The notes: generated from the letters alone by a model not told the origin. DNA of 46,767 nt from Planctomycetia bacterium (GCA_030527105.1 JAUNBK010000021.1:1-46767); one strand, 5' to 3'. Positions 38,601 to 46,685 are shown, counted from the first letter of the stretch. Numbers and translations are program-made.

Positions 38601-38626
38601 TCGCCCCTCCTCTGAAGGTGGGGCGA
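38601..38626 (+). terminator. Probable terminator of the 37293 oxidoreductase
   Basis: TCGCCCC(T)CCT pairs with AGG(T)GGGGCGA around a short CTGA loop, with one internal mismatch. A loose T-tract (TGTACTTTTCG) follows. If the gene ends here, the repeat copy just upstream lies in its 3' untranslated region. Confidence 0.6.
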
Positions 38627-38923
38627 TGTACTTTTCGCGACCACTCTAGCACGTAGCAGAGTCCCCTACCCCATCTTTGAGTAGCGTTTATTGATATTTC
38701 ACGAGATGGCGCAACTGCCCACCTGTCGACATTCTTTGACTAATCGTTAAACTTTTGTTTTTTTGTTGGAATTCACCCATACAGCTTGTTCATTTTTAAA
38801 GAAAATACTGGAAATATCTACATTTCTCACCCGATACAGCAAGGGGGCAGTAGAGAGCCTGGCATTACGATCGCATAGAGGACGAGTTTCCCCACTTTTT
38901 ACCAAGTTAGGAAGGGATTTACC
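38627..38923. other. Upstream region of the autotransporter gene
   Basis: No gene was found. The region is AT-rich with T-runs near 38755. TTGACT near 38735 lacks a matching -10 box, so the promoter remains unassigned. Confidence 0.4.
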
Positions 38924-41900
38924 ATGGAAGGAAAGGTTAGGAAGAGAGGTGTCTTTCTATCAGCAATGATAGCGGCGGCACTTCTGTTGGACGTGGGAAA
39001 CGCAGTGGGGCAGACGGGTGGCAACGATCCTATCATCGCTCCGGGAACATACGACAATAGTGATAGGATAAATTTCACCAATCCTACGCTCACTATTGGC
39101 AGTTCTGGGGGTGAGACGCGTTTCAATGGGTATACAGAGTTCGGCAACCGCAGAGCGGATGGTGACACGAACGTCACTTTAGATATCGTCGGTGGCACGA
39201 ACATTTTTAATCACCAGAACATCTATATCGGTGCAAGACGTTCCTCGGGCGACGCTCAGGGGAATGGGCAGGACGTCGTCGTTAATGTTAGCGGAGGAGA
39301 CAACACCTTCACCCAAAGAGTTCTTTTTGGCGGCGCGGCAAACGCGTACCCAGACTCCGCGACTGCTGGCGCCACTTTTTCTTCGGGCAAAAGCACGGTG
39401 ACTTTTTCTGGTGGGAACAATAATTTCACGTATCACCCCATGGAGTCTGGTTTTGGGGCGAGCGAGGGTTACTACGGTGTCTATTTTTCAGCCATGTCGG
39501 TTCAGGAGGGGAATTATTTCGTCACTTCGGGCGGAGCGAACGTCGATTTCGAAGGTGGCACGAATGTATTTGACACAGAAGTCCACTTCGGCGGAAACTA
39601 CGACCTCACCACATACTGCCATACAAGCACAAGCTCCGATGATCCCGATGTGGTTTATGGCGGGACGCACGTCATTAATTTTGCAGGAGGCAACACAACC
39701 TTTGCTTATCGCACCACAATTGGCGGCGCGAACAGCAACACCACCGTCAATTTCACCGGGGGCGAGGTCGTTTTTACAGGCGCTCCGCAACTGATGGAGC
39801 TTTCAGAAGAAATTGATCCCGACCGGAATGGACCTCTCTATGGCTATTTGAATTTGAGCGAAGGGCGCGCCTATTTGGCAGATGCCTCTGTTGACAATAC
39901 CTACCGAGGAAACGACTTGCCGTACGTCTATTTCGGTGGAAAGAACATGACCAAAATGGACATCATCTCCTACGAGGCGGGACACGAAAATAGCACCATT
40001 CATCGTGGCAACATAGGCGGAAGCGCGACCACCGTTGTGAATATTAATGGAGAAGCGTCAAATTACAAGACCACCTCCGTTGGCACGACGGCATTCTTCG
40101 GCGGGGTTGACGACCGATGGCTCGCAGGTGACCAATACGAGTATGTTGATGGAGAGTACGCTCCTCGTTTCCGATGGTATTTGGACAGTGATGAACTTGT
40201 GGAAATCAACGCGAGTCAACCCAACGCTCTTAACGGAACGTCCGCCATTCGAAAGGATACTGGAGCGTGCGCGCTCAACCTGATCAATGGCAATCTGACC
40301 GTGGGGGTTGTCAACACCACCAGAGTGATCGACGAAATGGGTAGTGAGAATGGCACTTCAGATTTCTACATCACAAGCGTTCGCGACCGCTACGAACAGG
40401 TGCGTCTCATCGGTGCCTCAACGGGGTCCGTCTTCAACGCCACGGGCGGAACGATCACGTTTGAAGTGAAGAAACACGATTTGAGTGCAATTGATTTGAG
40501 CGCTGCGGGAAATGGAAATCTCGAGCACGGGTATTTCCACGAGTTGGAGGAAACCTACAAGGGAGTCCAGGTTTTGGAGGCGGGTATGATTGCGTTCGAC
40601 AGAATTTCAATCTCGGGCAATACCAATATCGCGCTGAAAAACATCACCGCTCTCATTGATACGTCCAATCCTGGCGCAAAGCAGGAGTTCTACACGAACA
40701 TCGTTTTCGTAGACACGACTGATAGCGATACGTATCAAACGACAAAGTACAACTGGCTGGACGAGAACGGCAAACTCCAAGAAGAGTACATGGCGAGCAA
40801 CATCGACGTCGACGCTCTCGCTGAGGAAAGTTCCGAGAAGCTGGAGATTGGAGAGTACATATACCAAAACCACCTCTACACGATTACGGTGGAAGATGCG
40901 GTGGACGATGGTACTGCGGGGGTTCAATCTGCCGCAGCTCGACTCCATATCGAGATGAAAAGCTACGACGACGCGTTCGGCTCAGGGAATGCAGGCTTGA
41001 ATCGCGACGACAAGATACCCTGCGTCATGAATCGAGACCCAAGCAGCAGTCTCTATCAAGCGTGGGACTACATCAATTCCACTTCGGGGACGGCGGAAGA
41101 TTTCGCGGCGAACTTCGATCAGTTGATTGGCGCAAGCTACGCAAGCATGGCGAATCACCAAATCAATCGAATCACCAACAGAAACACGCTTCTCGCGAAT
41201 CAGCTCCTGGCTGTGGACGTCGCAACGGAAAATGTCAAATACAACATTGACGTTGATCCTTGCTGTCCTCAACGCAACTGGACTGCGTGGGCAATTTTCC
41301 ACGGTATGAATGGCGAAACCGCCATGAACCACCACCTCAGTGGTTACTCCTCGGAATCGTACGATGCGATATTCGCCCTCGAAGTCAACAATGGCGTTGG
41401 ATTCCATGGTGGTGTTTATTTCGAGTACGGCGAGTCGAACCTCAATTCCTCGGCAGACCTTGGCTGGACAAGTATTGATTCCACCGACTATACCTTGGGA
41501 CTCTACTTGAAATGGCTCTCCAGCTACTGCTGCGGCTATGGAATGATCAACACCAGCATCACGTGGAGCGATTACGAGGCGAAGCGTTTCTTTAACGACG
41601 CGCCGGAGAATTACGCTGCTGATTACGATGGTATCCTCCCCTCCGTTTATTACGAACGCGGTTGGATTTGGGTCTGCAACGATACTTGCACCATCAATCC
41701 CTATCTCGGTTTGCAATATGCCTACTACAATTCCGATGCGTTCAACGAGTCGGGCACGGACGTCTACGGCAACACAAGTGACCTTTCCCTCACCGTGAGC
41801 GAAGTGGAGCACAACTCGCTGCGGACGTTCCTCGGAATGCGTTTGTCTCGCGACGTGTGGTTTGGGCGCGATTGCGACAATCTCGTGACACTGCGGGCGA

Positions 41901-42145
41901 ATATCGCGTGGGTTCACGAGTTGCTGAGCGAAACCTCCCCGATGATTTACACAACCCATGCGGATGATCCGTGCGGACCTTGGAAGGTTCGGGGCAACTC
42001 TGGAGGACGCGACTGGGCGAACCTTGGCGTCGGTTTGAATTTTGAAATCACGGAACGTCTTTCCGCCTTGGTAGATTATGATGCCTTTGTCAACGAGCAT
42101 ACAACGCTCCACACCGGCATGGCAAGCTTGAGATTTGAATTCTGA
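38924..42145 (+). CDS. Autotransporter: beta-helical passenger plus outer-membrane barrel
   Basis: The 1073-residue product has a signal peptide (residues 1-30, hydrophobic SAMIAAALLLDVGNAVG). The passenger carries at least six spaced repeats of the form GGxNxF..GG between about 85 and 290 (VGGTNIFNHQ, SGGDNTFTQR, SGGNNNFTYH, EGGTNVFDTE, AGGNTTFAYR, TGGEVVFTG). This is typical of right-handed beta-helices. The last 300 residues show alternating amphipathic strands and end in SLRFEF, a terminal Phe expected of an outer-membrane barrel, so the passenger is presumably surface exposed. Unusually, the barrel has several Cys pairs (DPCCPQ, YCCGYG, CNDTC, GRDCDN). GAAGGG precedes the ATG and an intrinsic terminator follows. 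The passenger ligand or activity is unknown. Confidence 0.88.
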   Translation: MEGKVRKRGVFLSAMIAAALLLDVGNAVGQTGGNDPIIAPGTYDNSDRINFTNPTLTIGSSGGETRFNGYTEFGNRRADGDTNVTLDIVGGTNIFNHQNIYIGARRSSGDAQGNGQDVVVNVSGGDNTFTQRVLFGGAANAYPDSATAGATFSSGKSTVTFSGGNNNFTYHPMESGFGASEGYYGVYFSAMSVQEGNYFVTSGGANVDFEGGTNVFDTEVHFGGNYDLTTYCHTSTSSDDPDVVYGGTHVINFAGGNTTFAYRTTIGGANSNTTVNFTGGEVVFTGAPQLMELSEEIDPDRNGPLYGYLNLSEGRAYLADASVDNTYRGNDLPYVYFGGKNMTKMDIISYEAGHENSTIHRGNIGGSATTVVNINGEASNYKTTSVGTTAFFGGVDDRWLAGDQYEYVDGEYAPRFRWYLDSDELVEINASQPNALNGTSAIRKDTGACALNLINGNLTVGVVNTTRVIDEMGSENGTSDFYITSVRDRYEQVRLIGASTGSVFNATGGTITFEVKKHDLSAIDLSAAGNGNLEHGYFHELEETYKGVQVLEAGMIAFDRISISGNTNIALKNITALIDTSNPGAKQEFYTNIVFVDTTDSDTYQTTKYNWLDENGKLQEEYMASNIDVDALAEESSEKLEIGEYIYQNHLYTITVEDAVDDGTAGVQSAAARLHIEMKSYDDAFGSGNAGLNRDDKIPCVMNRDPSSSLYQAWDYINSTSGTAEDFAANFDQLIGASYASMANHQINRITNRNTLLANQLLAVDVATENVKYNIDVDPCCPQRNWTAWAIFHGMNGETAMNHHLSGYSSESYDAIFALEVNNGVGFHGGVYFEYGESNLNSSADLGWTSIDSTDYTLGLYLKWLSSYCCGYGMINTSITWSDYEAKRFFNDAPENYAADYDGILPSVYYERGWIWVCNDTCTINPYLGLQYAYYNSDAFNESGTDVYGNTSDLSLTVSEVEHNSLRTFLGMRLSRDVWFGRDCDNLVTLRANIAWVHELLSETSPMIYTTHADDPCGPWKVRGNSGGRDWANLGVGLNFEITERLSALVDYDAFVNEHTTLHTGMASLRFEF

Positions 42146-42173
42146 TTAACCCGTTATTGTACGCGGACTTTTG

Positions 42174-42209
42174 AGGGGTGCCATCCAACCTTATGGCGCC
42201 CCTTTTTTT
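42174..42209 (+). terminator. Intrinsic terminator of the autotransporter gene
   Basis: AGGGGTGCCAT (42174-42184) pairs with ATGGCGCCCCT (42193-42203) with one G-T wobble and is followed by seven T's. Confidence 0.9.
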
Positions 42210-42317
42210 CGTACTCATTCACTCCGCCCAAACACCATGCCACGCGGACTCTTGGACAAATTTGTTTTCGCGGTCTGAGCGTTACGAGTTTCTCCCGTCG
42301 ATCCGCTCTGCCTCCCG

Positions 42318-42410
42318 AGTGCATGACAAACGGTTCCGCCTGCCGTCGTATCTGCGCAGCACTGCTCCCGAAATGCCGTGAAAACCGGAATTTTAAAGGA
42401 CGATGAATAT
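42318..42410 (+). repeat. Degenerate copy of the intergenic repeat family
   Basis: The core GTTCCGCCTGCCGTCGTATC and the right end CCGGAATTTTAAAGGACGAT align with full copies; the left end has decayed. The CTGCTCCCGAAA variant in its centre is shared with the degenerate copy near 46612, suggesting a subfamily. Confidence 0.55.
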
Positions 42411-42498
42411 AATGTCTCACCAATATTGAAATATTCTCATTTTGCAAAGAGTATCCACAAAAAAATGAATTATTTTGAAGATTTTTTCTTCCGTACTC
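42411..42498. other. AT-rich spacer
   Basis: This AT-rich stretch lies between the degenerate repeat copy and the orphan promoter. No gene or structure was recognised. Confidence 0.4.
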
Positions 42499-42527
42499 TT
42501 GACAATTTAATTCTCACGGAGTACAAT
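42499..42527 (+). promoter_or_regulatory. Orphan near-consensus promoter ahead of repeat copies
   Basis: TTGACA (42499-42504), a 17-bp spacer and TACAAT (42522-42527) make a strong promoter. No open frame follows within 500 bp; instead a full repeat copy starts 29 bp later. The transcript could be a non-coding RNA or a long structured leader of the membrane protein at 43103. Confidence 0.65.
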
Positions 42528-42556
42528 GATAGTGTGATGAAAATCTCAGCGGACAA

Positions 42557-42665
42557 TTTTATAATACTTCGCGTTGAAATTTCCTGCGTCGTCCGCCGTT
42601 GGAGCTACGCACCACGGCTTGCAAAGCATCACGCAAAATAGGAATTTTAAAGGAGAACGAGTATA
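42557..42665 (+). repeat. Intergenic repeat family, full copy
   Basis: It starts TTTTATAATACTTCGCGTTG and ends GGAATTTTAAAGGAGAACGA then GTATA, matching the 6875 copy at both ends. It overlaps the start of the 264-bp unit that follows. Confidence 0.85.
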
Positions 42666-42927
42666 TAATACGCAGCGTTGAAATTTTCGGTTTCGAGATA
42701 AAATTTGACAAAATTTCGAGAAGAAAATGTTCGCTTCGCTTTACTTCGATCGTTTATACTTACAGATGTGCCGTGTATCGTCGGGAAAGCAACATAGTGA
42801 ATTTGCCCATGTTCCTCGCACCTTGTATGGCGCTCAAATGATTTTGAGTTTTTACGACGTGTTGGGATATGTGGTGCGCAAGCTCCAACGACGGACGGCA
42901 CCGGAAGTTTCAACGCAGCGTATTATA
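42664..42927. repeat. 264-bp MITE-like unit with 20-bp perfect terminal inverted repeats
   Basis: TATAATACGCAGCGTTGAAA (42664-42683) is exactly reverse-complementary to 42908-42927. Both ends are variants of the left end of the repeat family. The right half (from about 42869) is an additional inverted copy with the core CTCCAACGACGGACGGCACC. The interior codes for nothing recognisable. The layout suggests two family copies mobilising the DNA between them. Confidence 0.6.
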
Positions 42928-43102
42928 AAATTCAAACTTTTTTTCTAGCTCTTGGTTGAGTTAGGAATGGAAACTATAACATTTTTTTGATTGTGGACAC
43001 TTTTTGAATTTCAGCTTCAGACTACCGCCATGGTCGGTTCGATTGCAGGGGTGGGAGAATGTGTATACTTCAAACGGCGTCAACATAGAAAGGTTCATAA
43101 CG

Positions 43103-43570
43103 ATGGAAAACACATTTTTGCTTGCACAGGCTCACCCAAACTTGCTGCCTTCCCTTATCGGCATTCCCATTGGACTAGTGGTTGGAGCGGCTGTTCTCCA
43201 ACTGGTCACGAAATGGGTCTGCGGAGTCAAACTGCCTTACGGGATGGCATTTTTGTACAATCTTCTCGTAAGTCTCGCCTCTATAGTGATTAGCGCTGGC
43301 GTGGGGTTTGGTGTTGGTTATTTCGGTACGCCTCTAAACATGGTTTCCTCTGATGAGTTGGGGACTACTGCAATTCTCTTATCTTTAGTTGCTACATTTC
43401 TCATCTGCCCGCTCATACTGGGTTCTTTGATTCGAAATCAGAGAGGAAAACCCATTGGTTATGGCAATGGGATTGTCGTGTTGTTTGCCCAAGCGTTGCT
43501 GGGAATTGTTGTGGGTATTGGGCTGGGTATCGCGTTGATCGCCGTGTACGTTGTGTTATCAAGCCTTTAG
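43103..43570 (+). CDS. Small four-helix membrane protein of unknown function
   Basis: The 155-residue product has four predicted transmembrane helices at about 15-35, 45-70, 82-105 and 120-150, rich in Gly, Ile and Val, with a short GTPLNMVSSDELG loop and a basic IRNQRGKPIG loop. No family is recognised. The ATG at 43103 follows AGAAAGG by about ten bases; an in-frame codon at 43004 would add 33 residues that look non-coding. A weak TTGCAG..TATACT pair lies about 40-60 bp upstream with only 15-bp spacing. The orphan promoter at 42499 could also serve this gene. A strong terminator follows. Confidence 0.72.
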   Translation: MENTFLLAQAHPNLLPSLIGIPIGLVVGAAVLQLVTKWVCGVKLPYGMAFLYNLLVSLASIVISAGVGFGVGYFGTPLNMVSSDELGTTAILLSLVATFLICPLILGSLIRNQRGKPIGYGNGIVVLFAQALLGIVVGIGLGIALIAVYVVLSSL

Positions 43571-43638
43571 GAGGATTCCCTGACCTTCACACACAATATC
43601 CAGGTATCGACGGCGTCCTGTTCAGACGCTAAATTTCC

Positions 43639-43680
43639 ACGGCACGCTCGTTCCAAAAGGACGGGCGTGCCGTTTGTTTT
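43639..43680 (+). terminator. Intrinsic terminator of the 43103 gene
   Basis: ACGGCACGC (43639-43647) pairs perfectly with GCGTGCCGT (43665-43673), followed by TTGTTTTT. The bases inside the stem can extend it partly. Confidence 0.88.
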
Positions 43681-43687
43681 TGCCTCA

Positions 43688-43742
43688 GTGTGTAGATCCA
43701 ACGGCAGACGCATGGCGGAAACTCCAGCGAAAAATATTGTAT
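43688..43742 (-). repeat. Degenerate copy of the intergenic repeat family
   Basis: On plus, GTGTGTAGATCCAACGGCAG and then GCGGAAACTCCAGCGAAAAA TATTGTA parallel the reverse-oriented full copies (GTGCGTAGCTCCAACGGCGG ... TTTCAACGAGAAGTATTATA). Divergence is high. Confidence 0.4.
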
Positions 43743-43835
43743 TTTTTCTCAAAAAGAGTTCGCTTTCCCCCTTGAAACTCGTTAGTATTATAAATGAGGA
43801 TGGTTGTCAGACACCTAAAAAAAAGAGCTGCGTTT

Positions 43836-44057
43836 CGCACGGAAACATGATGTTCCCCACCAACCGTCCTGAGATGAATCGTTTGCTTCGGCACGATTCG
43901 TGAGAAGGGCTTTCCAGCTCCGAGACGATGGTTTTGAAACAACAAGTTCCACAGGAGATTGCAAAACGATCTGCTGCTTCCCAGACCGGAACCATTCCAA
44001 TCGGAGATACCTTCAAACTTCAGGACGCCCAAACGGGGAACATCATGTGTCCGTGCG
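43836..44057. repeat. Intergenic unit bounded by 23-bp inverted repeats
   Basis: Bases 43836-43858 (starting CGCACGGAAACATGATG) and 44035-44057 are reverse complements with one mismatch. Weaker similarity continues inward (CGTCCTGA on both arms). An internal hairpin GAATCGT (43876-43882) / ACGATTC (43893-43899) is present. There is no coding capacity. The right arm overlaps the hairpin downstream of the SUMF1-domain gene, and the motif CGCACGGA(A/C)ACA occurs three times in all. Confidence 0.55.
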
Positions 44058-44085
44058 AATATCTTGTGTTACTCGCACGGACACA
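44046..44085 (-). terminator. 13-bp hairpin 8 bp after the SUMF1-domain gene
   Basis: TGTGTCCGTGCGA (44046-44058) and TCGCACGGACACA (44073-44085) form a perfect 13-bp stem with a 14-nt loop. No T-run follows on the minus strand, so a terminator role is uncertain. A palindrome in this place also recalls the hairpins downstream of variable regions in diversity-generating retroelement targets. Confidence 0.5.
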
Positions 44086-44093
44086 TTCCTGCG

Positions 44094-46502
44094 CTATGGG
44101 ATGAAGAGAGGACGGACGCCCAAATTATGATCCGTACCCGTTGGACCACGATTGCCCCTATACTCAGAACGACACCCATCGGCTCCACTGCACCAACTAC
44201 CGCCCCGAAGCACACGACCCGAACCGCAACGCGCACCTTTGGGGTCCGTCGCTGGCGACACTTCATAATAATCTTTGCTAAACCAATCTGAGCACCACTC
44301 CCAAACGTTCCCGTGCATATCGTACAAGCCCCACGCATTCGCGGGATACGTCCGCACTTCAGTCGTCATTCCGAGATTCGGTCCCTTTTGCGTCGTTCCG
44401 TAAGGAAGTCTTCCATTGCAATTAGCTTCACAGCCGTTGCAGGAAGAGCCGAAATTGTACGCCGTTGACGTCCCCGCACGGCAGGCGTACTCCCATTGCG
44501 CCTCTGTTGGAAGTTCTATTTTCAATCCAGACAACTCGGACAATCTCGCACAAAATTTCATACAGTCGTGCCAACTCACCTGCTCAACGGGGAGATCGTT
44601 CCCGTGGAATCTGCTCGGGTTGCTTCCCATCAGGCTGCTCCACATGCGTTGTGTCACGGGTGTCTCCAGCATCCAAAAGCCTTTCGTCAACGTAACATCG
44701 TGTGGGGTATATCCCTCTCCACCCATCGTAAAACTCCCCGCAGGACACCAACACCACTCGTACTCCACGCCGTTGATCGTTAGCGCCAAAAAACGTGTGG
44801 GAGCGGGGGTGGGAGGCGTATCTTTCTTCAGCCCAATCGTCGAAAGTACGTTTCCTATCACCCGCCTCAAACGCGAGGATGAGTGCTCTTTCGGCGTCGC
44901 GAGTTCCGCCAACTTTCGACGCACTTCTTGGCGTTCACGCTCGGTATTTACCCTTCGATAAGCCTCCTGCTCACGCGCCCATTTTTCCTCCTTCTCATGC
45001 TGCTTACGCTCCAGCAGAATCGGTCGACTCGTCTCCCAAAATCTTTCGCAACAATTCCAAAGCTCGTCATCTGTCCAGCCGAGACCATACTTCAAAAGAT
45101 CCAACAATTTAGCTCGAATTTCAAGTGTCGGAATCGGCGCATCCGCTTGGTTGTACCCCGAGCAGGTTGACAAGACTGCTCGAACTGCGCGCGTTCGAAA
45201 TTCCTCTTTCTCTTTCGAAATGGAGTTCTCCAACTTGCATTTTCGAGCCGAGAGCGCCTCTAACTCTTTCGCACAGAGTGCGTGATATTCGTCCGCGACA
45301 CGTTCGTATTCCTCCCTTGCGCGACATGCGAGCAAATTCCACGATATGATGCTCAAGAAGAGAGAAGGATTCATTTTTTTCGGACACAAACTACTAAAAG
45401 ATTCGGCTGGAATTTTGCTGTTTTTGCCAACGATGTCTTCGATCCTTTCGCTTTCGATTTGCCCCAACGCAGACGACACCTCGTCGCGTTTCTTCTCGAT
45501 CGCGCCCACTTGCGCCAGTGCGTCGGCGACTGTATTTCTCGCTTGGTCGAAGGCTGGATGCGTGTCGGATTGGATCTGACCGATGACATAATCAATTCCC
45601 AAAATCTCAGCCTGAACACTGCGCAGATCCGGCGGAATCAATGGCAGTTGGTTGGATTGCGGATTTTGTAGAATATCAATCGGTCGTACCTGGATGTTTA
45701 CCTCCCCGATTTCGTATGTGTTTACGATTTTCTCTCCGTTCGGTTCCTCTGGGGCGAAATTCCACGACTCTGACGTCTCTTGAGGCGAAATTTTCTCTTT
45801 CCAGTCGGAGTTATTTACCAAGATGCCCTCATAGCCGTTCTTCACAAAGGTACAACCCTGCACCGTCGGATTCGTTCCGTAGTCGCGAATCTCCATTCCT
45901 GCAAGAGCATTTCCTCTCGCTTCGCAATTGGTGAAAACACCGCCCGCCCCGCCGAAGACGAAAATACCTGTAGACTTTCCGCTGTTGAATCGACACCCTT
46001 CCACCGTTGGATTTGCACCCGATCCAACGCAAAGATTCGTGAGACCGCAGCCCGAGACCATACACTCCAGAAGATGTGGCGCAGAGCCTTGTTGGCAAAT
46101 CACGATACCGCAGCCATAGCGTGAAGTAATACAACAGCGACGGATGATTGAATGCGCCGCACAAATCCAAAGTGCCGCATTCTGCACCTGATAAAGAGCC
46201 TCCACTCCATCGTTCTGAATCATCAAACCTTCCAGTTGAGCGACGCTGGACTCGAGCTTAAATACTGCGTTTGACCTTCCGCGAAGCACGACGAGACCGG
46301 CGTTCTCACCCTCTCCACGAATCTTGATATTTTTGGCGACAACAATCGTCTCAGAAACGTCGTAAATTCCACATCGAATGAATAGTTCACCTCCAACGGG
46401 TGTGAGATCGTACGCTTCTTGAAGGTTCGATGTGTCGTCCGGAACCGTGACACGAACTGAGGAGGAATTCCCCGCATTATAATTTTGATCGAAGGGCTGC
46501 AT
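44094..46502 (-). CDS. Beta-helix / helical / SUMF1 (formylglycine-generating-enzyme-like) fusion protein
   Basis: The 802-residue product has no signal peptide. Residues of about 15-240 form a right-handed beta-helix of the NosD/DUF1565 type (DTSNLQEAYDLTPVGGELFI, then GNALAGMEIRDYGTNPTVQG-like coils), rich in Cys. A charged, partly coiled-coil helical region spans about 300-560. The C-terminal 230 residues are a SUMF1/PvdO-like domain with typical blocks: MGGEGYTPHDVTLTKGFWM, PVEQVSWHDCMKFCARLS, LPTEAQWEYACRAG, WGLYDMHGNVWEWCSDW, RVLRGGSW. The catalytic cysteines of true formylglycine-generating enzymes cannot be matched with confidence, so a binding role for this lectin-like fold is equally possible. 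The last 25 codons are mostly NNY. GAGG lies 6 bases before the ATG. The next gene downstream (43103) is convergent. Confidence 0.85.
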   Translation of the reverse strand: MQPFDQNYNAGNSSSVRVTVPDDTSNLQEAYDLTPVGGELFIRCGIYDVSETIVVAKNIKIRGEGENAGLVVLRGRSNAVFKLESSVAQLEGLMIQNDGVEALYQVQNAALWICAAHSIIRRCCITSRYGCGIVICQQGSAPHLLECMVSGCGLTNLCVGSGANPTVEGCRFNSGKSTGIFVFGGAGGVFTNCEARGNALAGMEIRDYGTNPTVQGCTFVKNGYEGILVNNSDWKEKISPQETSESWNFAPEEPNGEKIVNTYEIGEVNIQVRPIDILQNPQSNQLPLIPPDLRSVQAEILGIDYVIGQIQSDTHPAFDQARNTVADALAQVGAIEKKRDEVSSALGQIESERIEDIVGKNSKIPAESFSSLCPKKMNPSLFLSIISWNLLACRAREEYERVADEYHALCAKELEALSARKCKLENSISKEKEEFRTRAVRAVLSTCSGYNQADAPIPTLEIRAKLLDLLKYGLGWTDDELWNCCERFWETSRPILLERKQHEKEEKWAREQEAYRRVNTERERQEVRRKLAELATPKEHSSSRLRRVIGNVLSTIGLKKDTPPTPAPTRFLALTINGVEYEWCWCPAGSFTMGGEGYTPHDVTLTKGFWMLETPVTQRMWSSLMGSNPSRFHGNDLPVEQVSWHDCMKFCARLSELSGLKIELPTEAQWEYACRAGTSTAYNFGSSCNGCEANCNGRLPYGTTQKGPNLGMTTEVRTYPANAWGLYDMHGNVWEWCSDWFSKDYYEVSPATDPKGARCGSGRVLRGGSWCSGADGCRSEYRGNRGPTGTDHNLGVRPLFIP

Positions 46503-46611
46503 CAGTTACCTCAAAGTTTCTTTATAATCCAGTTTTCTTGGTTTGAAAATCGCGCCTACATAATAGCAGGTGGAGGAGTTGATTGAAGAGGAAGATCTTT
46601 ACAACATTCTC
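46503..46611. other. Upstream region of the SUMF1-domain gene
   Basis: On minus, a TTATAA-like -10 near 46525 lacks a good -35 box, so no promoter is assigned. No gene was found here. Confidence 0.4.
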
Positions 46612-46685
46612 GTCAAAACTCCCGCATTCCGTCCGCCGTTGGAGCTTGCGCGCCATGCTCCCGAAACTTCGCGGAAATCAAATTT
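46612..46685 (+). repeat. Degenerate copy of the intergenic repeat family
   Basis: ATTCCGTCCGCCGTTGGAGC followed by TTGCGCGCCATGCTCCCGAA matches the family core; both ends are eroded. The remaining bases to the window end hold no recognisable feature. Confidence 0.55.

Noticed and set aside
40982..42112. A 376-codon minus-strand frame inside the autotransporter gene
   Set aside because: It is opposite the barrel-coding region, which has a clear protein signature ending in Phe; the minus product has no recognisable domain.
42378..42641. Possible 87-residue gene between the autotransporter and the membrane protein
   Set aside because: The frame runs through the orphan promoter and a repeat-family copy; its C-terminal half is simply the translated repeat.
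43685..44032. A 115-codon minus-strand frame downstream of the SUMF1 gene, considered as a template repeat or accessory gene
   Set aside because: Only about 11 bases (TTTGGGCGTCC) match the end of the SUMF1 gene, there is no adenine-rich template, and the frame lies within the inverted-repeat unit.
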